Assembly (NCBI RefSeq): GCF_002198655.1
Contig: NZ_MWLN01000191.1
Location: 62,001-126,000 of the forward strand
Source: Kineosporia sp. A_224
GTDB lineage: Bacteria; Actinomycetota; Actinomycetes; Actinomycetales; Kineosporiaceae
Direction: 5' to 3'
DNA: 64,000 nt
Shown here: positions 58,441 to 64,000 of the stretch, in pieces
Layout: each line of letters starts with the position of its first letter
Position numbering within the stretch: position 1 is the first letter of the stretch
Made by a program: the position numbers and the translations under genes
The notes under the pieces: generated by a model
Told to the model about the DNA's origin: nothing
Databases searched by the model: none
What the model saw: only the letters and a program-made list of their open reading frames with translations

Positions 58441-58941
58441 TCAGGAGTACAGCGGGTCGAGGTCGATCGTCCGGCTCGGTGCCTGGTGCTCACCCAGCAG
58501 GCGCGTCGCCTCCTCGTCGTCGACGACCGTCTCGGCGAAGAACTCGAACCGGTTGCCGTCCGGGTCCTCGAAGTACACGCCGAGCCCGATGGCGTGGTCG
58601 GTGGTCTTGACCACGGTGACGCCCTTGGTGAGCAACATGCCGTACAGCCGGCGCAGGGCGTCGACCCCGCCCTCGATCTCGAGGCCGTAGTGCTGCAGGC
58701 CGAGCCCGCCCTGCTCGGCGCCGTCCTCGGCGCGGATCAGGGCGAGGTCGTGGTGCTTGCGGCCGAAGGACAGGAAGACCCACTGCGGGCCGCGGGCGGT
58801 CACCTTCATCCCGAGCACGTCCTCGAACCACGCCGCGGAGGCCTCCGGGTCGCGGACCAGCAGGGAGATGTGGGTCCGGGCGATCACCGGTGCGGCACCC
58901 GGTGCGCCGCGTGTGCCGGTGGAGCCGTCGGTTTCGGGCAT
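58441..58941 (-). CDS. VOC-superfamily dioxygenase-like protein
   Basis: 166 residues from ATG 58941, with GAGGAG 5 bp upstream. THISLLVRDPEASAAWFEDVLGMKV and VYFEDPDGNRFEFFAE give the His/Glu metal-site layout of a single VOC module. HYGLEIEGG supplies another His. At this length it could be a small extradiol-type dioxygenase acting after the hydroxylase, or an isomerase. Confidence 0.72.
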   Translation of the reverse strand: MPETDGSTGTRGAPGAAPVIARTHISLLVRDPEASAAWFEDVLGMKVTARGPQWVFLSFGRKHHDLALIRAEDGAEQGGLGLQHYGLEIEGGVDALRRLYGMLLTKGVTVVKTTDHAIGLGVYFEDPDGNRFEFFAETVVDDEEATRLLGEHQAPSRTIDLDPLYS

Positions 58942-58984
58942 GGTCACTCCTCGGATCGGGGAACGTCGGCTGTCTCGGCCGGGG

Positions 58985-60010
58985 TCAGTGCCCGGCCGGC
59001 GGCGGGGCGCAGGCCGCGGGGGTCCACGCCACGTCGGTGATCTCCGGGAACGAGCGCCACTCCTTGGTGAAGCTGCGGCCGCCGTCGACGGAGCGGAACA
59101 GGTCGCCGTACTTGGTGCCGGCGAGCACGAGCCCGGGGTCCGCCGGGTGCGTGCCGATCGCCCACACCGTCGACGTGGCCGGCATGTCGAACGTGGACTC
59201 CTGCCACGTCCGGGCCAGGTCGTCGGACCGGAAGATGCGGGTCGTGGTGCCGGGCGTCGCGTCGCCGATGCCGAGGAGCAGGGCGTTGCTGCCCGGGATG
59301 CGGGCCACCAGCCGCGTGTAGTAGATGCCCCACGTCGCCCGGGTGTCGGTGCGGGTCCACGTGGCGCCGTCGTCCTGGCTGACGTAGAAGCCGTTGACGA
59401 CGACGCAGACCAGGGTCTTGGGCGGGCCGTCGAGGATCACGACGCAGTGGACGTCGGAGACGTGCACCCCTGACGGCAGGTCTTGCCGGGTGCCGTCGAC
59501 GCGGGTCCAGCTGTCACCCCGGTCGCCGGTGCGCCACAGGCCGCCCTCCTCGACGCCGAACCAGGCCTGCCCGGGGACGAGCGGGTCGTGGCAGATCGTC
59601 AGGATCCGCGGCTTGCTGACGCCGGCGCAGTGCTCCGGCAGCTCGGGCGGCAGGCGGTGCCAGGTGCTGCCGCCGTCGTCGGTGCGGTACATCCGGGCCC
59701 GGGACGGCGCTCCTGTCCCGACGAGCAGGGAGTCCGGGTCCAGCGGGTCCACGGACAGGGACCAGACCTGCTGGTCGTCGAAGGGGGAGCCGATCCGCCG
59801 CCAGGTGGTGCCGGCGTCGTCGCTGCGGGCCAGCCCGGCGTCGGCCCCCGCGTACACGACCTCCGGTGTCGTCGGGTGCACCGCGAGGCAGCGGACGACC
59901 GCGTCGAACTCGAGGTCCTGACCCAACGGGATCCGGTGCCAGGTGGCGCCGTCGTCGTTGCTGCGCAGCACGCCCTGACCGGCGGTGCTGACGAGGAGGG
60001 TGCCCTGCAT
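58985..60010 (-). CDS. BNR/Asp-box repeat (sialidase-like beta-propeller) protein
   Basis: 341 residues with repeated SxDxGxTW blocks (RSNDDGATW, RSDDAGTTW, RTDDGGSTW, SQDDGATW), about five or six Asp-boxes. There is no signal peptide and no sialidase catalytic triad that I can see. Such propellers often bind ligands or act as scaffolds. It sits in the middle of the catabolic operon, 19 bp downstream of the SDR gene, with unknown purpose. Confidence 0.7.
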   Translation of the reverse strand: MQGTLLVSTAGQGVLRSNDDGATWHRIPLGQDLEFDAVVRCLAVHPTTPEVVYAGADAGLARSDDAGTTWRRIGSPFDDQQVWSLSVDPLDPDSLLVGTGAPSRARMYRTDDGGSTWHRLPPELPEHCAGVSKPRILTICHDPLVPGQAWFGVEEGGLWRTGDRGDSWTRVDGTRQDLPSGVHVSDVHCVVILDGPPKTLVCVVVNGFYVSQDDGATWTRTDTRATWGIYYTRLVARIPGSNALLLGIGDATPGTTTRIFRSDDLARTWQESTFDMPATSTVWAIGTHPADPGLVLAGTKYGDLFRSVDGGRSFTKEWRSFPEITDVAWTPAACAPPPAGH

Positions 60011-60028
60011 GTCGTCGTCTCCCGATGC

Positions 60029-60835
60029 CTAGAGGAAGATGCCGCGGCTCAGGCCGCCGTCGATGCCGATGGACTCGCCGGTGATGCCGCCCGAGCGCGG
60101 CCCGGCCAGGAAGCAGACCGCCTCGGCGACCTCGTCCTCGGTGAGCACCCTGCGGATCGGCGTGCGGGCGATGAAGTTCTGCTCGACCTGCTCGGGCGTG
60201 ATGCCCTCGGCCGCCGCGTTCTTGGCGTAGAGCTCGTGGATGTGCTCGGACTCGACGACGCCGGGGTGCAGCGTGTTGACGGTGATGCCGTCAGGCCCGA
60301 GCTGGTCGGACAGCGCCTTCGTCAGGTGCACGACGGCAACGTTCCTCATCCCGGACAGCGCGTGGCTCGACCGCCCCGTCAGGCCTCCGATGTTGACGAC
60401 GCGGCCGTAACCGTGCCGTCGCATGGCCGGTGCGAGTGCCTTGATGCAGCGGAAGTAGCCGACGACCTTGGTGTCCAGGTCCGCGAGGAGGGCGTCGGGG
60501 TCGGCGGTCGCGATGTCGTTGCGCACCAGGCCCGCCGGCGCCGCGGCACCGTTCACCAGGACCGCCACCCGGCCCAGCGCGTCGGCCGCCTGCGCGAGGG
60601 CGAGGACGGACGCGTCGTCCGTGGTGTCCGCCACGACGGGGACGACACGGCCCGGCACGTCGGCCTGCAGCTCGGCGGCGGTCCGTTCCAGGACCGCGGC
60701 CCGCCGTGCTGCGATCACGACGTCCGCGCCGCGCAGCGCCAGGGCGCGCGCCACCGCGCGGCCGATGCCCTGCCCGCCGCCGGTGACGACGGCCACCTGG
60801 CCCTTCAGCTCCGAGGCGTCCACGACTGCGCTCAT
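60029..60835 (-). CDS. SDR-family protein with altered catalytic site
   Basis: 268 residues. GGGQGIGRAVA binds the cofactor and VNGAA replaces NNAG. In the usual YxxxK position the sequence reads SGMRN in LSGMRNVAVVHLTKAL, so both the catalytic Tyr and Lys appear replaced (Ser and Asn). GITVNTLHPG follows normally. It could be a non-classical SDR or a binding subunit. ATG 60835 overlaps the ALDH stop by 4 bp. Confidence 0.75.
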   Translation of the reverse strand: MSAVVDASELKGQVAVVTGGGQGIGRAVARALALRGADVVIAARRAAVLERTAAELQADVPGRVVPVVADTTDDASVLALAQAADALGRVAVLVNGAAAPAGLVRNDIATADPDALLADLDTKVVGYFRCIKALAPAMRRHGYGRVVNIGGLTGRSSHALSGMRNVAVVHLTKALSDQLGPDGITVNTLHPGVVESEHIHELYAKNAAAEGITPEQVEQNFIARTPIRRVLTEDEVAEAVCFLAGPRSGGITGESIGIDGGLSRGIFL

Positions 60836-62349
60836 GACAGGTTCACCCACACGCTCTTGGTCTCGGTGTACTGCTCCAGGACGGCGCGGCCCATCTCGCG
60901 CCCCCAGCCGGACTGCTTGTAGCCGCCGAACGGCGATGCGGGGTCGGTGAGGTTGTAGCAGTTGACCCACACCGTGCCCGCCTTGATCGCGGCGGCGACC
61001 CGGTGCGCCCGGGTCAGGTCGTTCGTCCAGATCCCGGCGGAGAGGCCGTAGGGCGTGTCGTTGGCCTTGACCACCAGGTCGTCGAGGTCGTCCCACGGCA
61101 TGGCCACCAGGACGGGCCCGAAGATCTCCTCCTGCACCACGCGCATCGCGTGCGTCGTCCGGGTGAGCACCGTCGGCTCCAGGAAGTACCCGCCCGCGAG
61201 GGCACCGTCGAGACCGGACGGGCGACCACCGCCGGTCGCCAGGGTCGCGCCCTGCTCGAGGCCGCTGCTGATGTAGTCGCTCACCGTGCCGAGCTGACGC
61301 CGGGACACCAGCGGGCCCATCTGGGTCCGTGGGTCGAGCCCGGGCCCGACGACGATCCGGCGCGCCTGCTCGACCACCGCGGACATCACCGCGTCGTAGA
61401 GGTCGCTGTGCACGTAGAGTCGCGAGCCGGCCGTACAGGTCTGCCCCTGGTTGAAGAAGATGGCGTCGCACGCGGCCTCGGCGACGACGACCGGATCCGC
61501 GTCGGGCAGCACGACGTGCGGGGACTTTCCGCCGAGCTCCAGCGAGACCTTCTTCATGTTGCCGAGCGCCGCGGTCGTCACCGACCGGCCGACCTGCGTC
61601 GACCCCGTGAAGGCCACCTTGTCGACACCGGGGTGGGCCGCGATCGCTCCCCCGACCTCTGCGCCGTCCCCGGTGACGACGTTGACGACGCCGGGCGGGA
61701 AGCCGGCCTCCGCGACCAGCTCGGCCAGCCGCAGCGTCGACAGCGAGGTCTCCAGCGCGGGCTTGAGGACGACGGTGTTGCCGGCGGCCAGCGCGGGAGC
61801 GAGCTTCCACGCGGCCATCGACACCGGGAAGTTCCAGGGCACGATGGCGCCGACCACGCCGACGGGTTCATGCACCGTGTAGTTGAGGATGCGCAGGCCA
61901 CCGCGCGGGGAGACCGGGATGGTGGCGCCCTCGAGCTTGCTGGGCCAGCCCGCGAAGTACCGGAACAGCTTGGCGGTCGTTCCGGTGTCGACGGCCTTGG
62001 CCACTGCGACGGGTTTGCCGTTGTCCAGCGACTCGATCACCGCCAGCTCGTCGGCGTGGGCCTCGACGAGCTCGGCCAGCCGGTACAGCAGGTCTCCGCG
62101 CTGCAACGGGGAGAGGTCGCGCCAGCGCGGGTCCGCGAGTGCCCGGCGCGCCGCGTCCACGGCCAGGTCGACGTCGGCGGTCGACGCGACGGCCAGGCGC
62201 GCGAGAGGGAGGCCGGTGGCCGGGTCCACGCTGTCCGTCGTCCGGCCGGACAGGGCGGGACGCCAGGTGCCGTCGACGAACAGGCCGTGGTCACGGCCGA
62301 GGAACCGGCGCACCGTCGCGGGGACGGCGCCCGCCGGCCCCGCGCTCAC
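60832..62349 (-). CDS. Aldehyde dehydrogenase (phenylacetaldehyde/betaine-aldehyde type)
   Basis: 505 residues. IVPWNFPVSMAAWK lines the cofactor pocket, LELGGKSP holds the catalytic Glu and FNQGQTCTAGSRLYV the catalytic Cys. GTG 62349 gives a GTGA overlap with the ThDP enzyme. It would oxidise the aldehyde formed by the copper amine oxidase and/or by the decarboxylase. The substrate is likely an aryl or alkyl aldehyde. Confidence 0.85.
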   Translation of the reverse strand: MSAGPAGAVPATVRRFLGRDHGLFVDGTWRPALSGRTTDSVDPATGLPLARLAVASTADVDLAVDAARRALADPRWRDLSPLQRGDLLYRLAELVEAHADELAVIESLDNGKPVAVAKAVDTGTTAKLFRYFAGWPSKLEGATIPVSPRGGLRILNYTVHEPVGVVGAIVPWNFPVSMAAWKLAPALAAGNTVVLKPALETSLSTLRLAELVAEAGFPPGVVNVVTGDGAEVGGAIAAHPGVDKVAFTGSTQVGRSVTTAALGNMKKVSLELGGKSPHVVLPDADPVVVAEAACDAIFFNQGQTCTAGSRLYVHSDLYDAVMSAVVEQARRIVVGPGLDPRTQMGPLVSRRQLGTVSDYISSGLEQGATLATGGGRPSGLDGALAGGYFLEPTVLTRTTHAMRVVQEEIFGPVLVAMPWDDLDDLVVKANDTPYGLSAGIWTNDLTRAHRVAAAIKAGTVWVNCYNLTDPASPFGGYKQSGWGREMGRAVLEQYTETKSVWVNLS

Positions 62350-63923
62350 AGGACCACCTCCACGAGGACCGGCCCGTCGGCCCGGACAGCGTCGTCGAAC
62401 GCCGCCCGCAGCTGCCCGACGGTGCGCACGCTGGAGGCGGGGACGCCGAACGACGTCGCGAGCGCGACCCAGTCGACGGCCGGGTCGTCCAGGCTGGTGA
62501 GCGCCGCCGCCTGGGTCGCGGCCACGGACTGGCCATGGCGGCCCAGCTCGGCGCGCAGCACGCCGTACACCCGGTTCGCGCAGACGAGGACCACCACGCG
62601 CGCCCGCTCCCGCGCCATCGTCCACAACGCCTGTGCGGTGTAGAGGCCACTGCCGTCCGACTGGAGCGCCACGATCGTCCGGTCGGGCGCCGCGACCGCC
62701 GCGCCCAGCGCGCACGGAAGCCCCTGGCCGATCGCACCTCCGGTGTTCGTGAGCACGGTGTGCGGAGCGGCCGTGGCGCCGGCGGTGAAGAAGGGGTAGC
62801 CGAGCGTGCCGCCCTCGACCGAGACCACGGCCCCCTCGGGAAGCGCGCCGGCGACGACGTGCACCGCCGAGTGCGCGGTCAGGACCGTGTCGTCCGGGGG
62901 TGCCGCTGCAGGCCCGTCGACCACGGGCCCCGCGGCCCGGCGTCCGGGAACGGGGGCCGGCGTCACCAGGTCCGCCAGCTCGAGGAGAGCTGTCCGCGCG
63001 TCCTCCAGCGGGCCCGCGAGGCAGAGCACCGACCCGGCGGGGGCGAGCTCGCTCGGCGTCCCGGCGTAGCCGAAGTACGCCACCGGCGGCCGGGCACCGA
63101 CGACGACCACGGCCTCGGCACCGCCCAGCGCCTCGACGGCGCGCTCCGGGAAGTAGGGCAGCCGGTCGACGGCGGGCAGGCCCGCTCCGCGTTCGGTGCG
63201 GGCGGGGAAGGTCTCGCTGTAGACGGTCGCACCCAGGTGGGCCGCGATCCGGGCGGCCGCGTGCTGGCCGTCGGCGGACAGCGCGCCGGCCCCCAGCAGC
63301 AGGACGGCGCGGGACCCGGCCCGCCGCAACGCGTCCGCGACCTGCCGCACCCGGTCGCCGTCGACGGCGGGCAGCGGCCGGTCGGCGACGTCGCCGCCAT
63401 GCGGCGGCTCCGCGAGCTCCGCCTGCTGGTGGTCCGCCGGCACGATCAGCGTGACGACGCGCCGTCCGGTGCGCGCCTCGTCGACGGCGTCGACGACGTC
63501 CTGCGCGACGCTCTGGCGGCTGCGGGTCGTCAGGACCTGGCCGACGGTGCGGGCCAGCGCGGCGATGTCCGACGTCAGCGGGGTGTCGAAGGCGCGGTGC
63601 CACGTCATGTGGTCGCCGACGACGTTCACCACCGGGCTGTGCGCGCGCATGGCGTTGTGCAGGTTCGCCAGGCCGTTCGCGAGGCCGGGGCCGAGGTGCA
63701 GCAACGTCGCGGCCGGCCGGCCGCTGACCCGGGCGTACCCGTCGGCCGCGCCGGTGCACACGTTCTCCTGGAGGCCGAGGACGGCCCGCAGCCCCGGGCG
63801 GCTGTCCAGGGCGGCGACCAGCGGCATCTCGGTGGTGCCCGGGTTGGCGAAGCACACGCTGACACCTCGCGCGACGGCAGCGTCGACCACCGCCTCCGCG
63901 CCACTTCGGACCGCCGTGACCAT
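62346..63923 (-). CDS. Thiamine-diphosphate-dependent enzyme (benzoylformate decarboxylase / acetolactate synthase-like)
   Basis: 525 residues in three domains. CFANPGTTEMPLVAAL is the N-terminal region, and the catalytic Glu is in LGLQENVCTGAADGYAR. The ThDP motif is relaxed (QSDGSGLYTAQALW ... CANRVYGVL). A benzoylformate-decarboxylase-like 2-oxo acid decarboxylase would give an aldehyde for the following ALDH. ATG 63923 is 15 bp right of the palindrome that ends the window. Confidence 0.8.
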   Translation of the reverse strand: MVTAVRSGAEAVVDAAVARGVSVCFANPGTTEMPLVAALDSRPGLRAVLGLQENVCTGAADGYARVSGRPAATLLHLGPGLANGLANLHNAMRAHSPVVNVVGDHMTWHRAFDTPLTSDIAALARTVGQVLTTRSRQSVAQDVVDAVDEARTGRRVVTLIVPADHQQAELAEPPHGGDVADRPLPAVDGDRVRQVADALRRAGSRAVLLLGAGALSADGQHAAARIAAHLGATVYSETFPARTERGAGLPAVDRLPYFPERAVEALGGAEAVVVVGARPPVAYFGYAGTPSELAPAGSVLCLAGPLEDARTALLELADLVTPAPVPGRRAAGPVVDGPAAAPPDDTVLTAHSAVHVVAGALPEGAVVSVEGGTLGYPFFTAGATAAPHTVLTNTGGAIGQGLPCALGAAVAAPDRTIVALQSDGSGLYTAQALWTMARERARVVVLVCANRVYGVLRAELGRHGQSVAATQAAALTSLDDPAVDWVALATSFGVPASSVRTVGQLRAAFDDAVRADGPVLVEVVL

Positions 63924-63937
63924 GAAGGCTCCAGTAC

Positions 63938-63964
63938 GATTAACGGACAGACTGTTCGTTAATC
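63938..63964. promoter_or_regulatory. 27-bp palindrome upstream of the ThDP enzyme
   Basis: GATTAACGGACAG-A-CTGTTCGTTAATC is a dyad with 13-bp arms, one mismatch and one central base. It lies 15 bp upstream of the first gene of the operon, a position and size typical of TetR-type operators. The regulator is probably encoded to the right of the window. Confidence 0.65.
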
Positions 63965-64000
63965 AGGACGATAGACGGCGATCACGCGCAGCGGAAGCCC

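Overview
The window is about 64 kb of very GC-rich DNA with frequent GTG starts, long chains of genes overlapping by 4 bp (ATGA/GTGA), LacI- and TetR-type regulators, and lipoprotein and Tat signals. This fits a soil or plant-associated actinomycete (Actinomycetota). Almost all of it is accessory catabolic or defence cargo, and no clear core housekeeping genes are seen. Every functional call is made from sequence motifs and gene context; no database search was possible.

The organising structure is an array of five near-identical 42-bp segments, all in + orientation, at 2424, 23669, 27063, 40338 and 50983. Each matches the 3' half of a tRNA: anticodon loop reading GAA (tRNA-Phe-like), T-arm and acceptor strand. 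None has a 5' tRNA half, so they look like attachment-site cores left by tandem insertion of genomic islands. Three of them (A 2424, B 27063, C 50983) begin a repeat of about 300 bp that carries a terminator-like hairpin and three GCCCA-type short repeats. Two arm-repeat types are present (GCCCA-type and GCTCAC-type). Only one integrase gene is present (23819-25189).

Module 1 (about 2.4-23.7 kb) is an inositol or O-methyl-inositol (rhizopine-like) catabolic island. A seven-gene minus-strand operon (10561 to 4074) encodes a sugar ABC transporter, two Gfo/Idh/MocA dehydrogenases including IolG, a MocD-like desaturase-fold oxygenase and a MocE-like Rieske ferredoxin. A PhyH dioxygenase converges on it. 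An eight-gene operon (23304 to 14161) encodes an SDR, two more Gfo/Idh enzymes, an aldehyde dehydrogenase, IolD, an HpcH/HpaI aldolase, a D-2-hydroxyacid dehydrogenase and IolE. Two LacI-type regulators and two operator families are visible.

Module 2 (23.7-40.3 kb) starts with a tyrosine integrase and an AbiEi/AbiEii pair, and ends with an MNT/HEPN pair. Between them lie small stress or regulatory genes: SRPBCC, YCII, ArsR, XRE, Crp, a sigma/anti-sigma pair, Mug, MOSC and hydrolases. Module 3 (40.3-51.0 kb) joins a fused UreAB/UreC urease-like enzyme without accessory genes to two agmatine deiminases (one an exported lipoprotein), a polyamine ABC transporter with a fused permease, and a TetR regulator with two dyad operators. 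I infer an agmatine/carbamoylputrescine pathway. Module 4 (51.0 kb to the end) is an eleven-gene minus-strand cluster with a copper amine oxidase, an amino-acid/amine permease, a flavin ring hydroxylase, a small VOC dioxygenase, alpha/beta hydrolase, SDR, ALDH and a ThDP enzyme. It is probably for aromatic amines or related acids. Left of module 1 are the 3' end of a GH38 alpha-mannosidase gene and an amidohydrolase.
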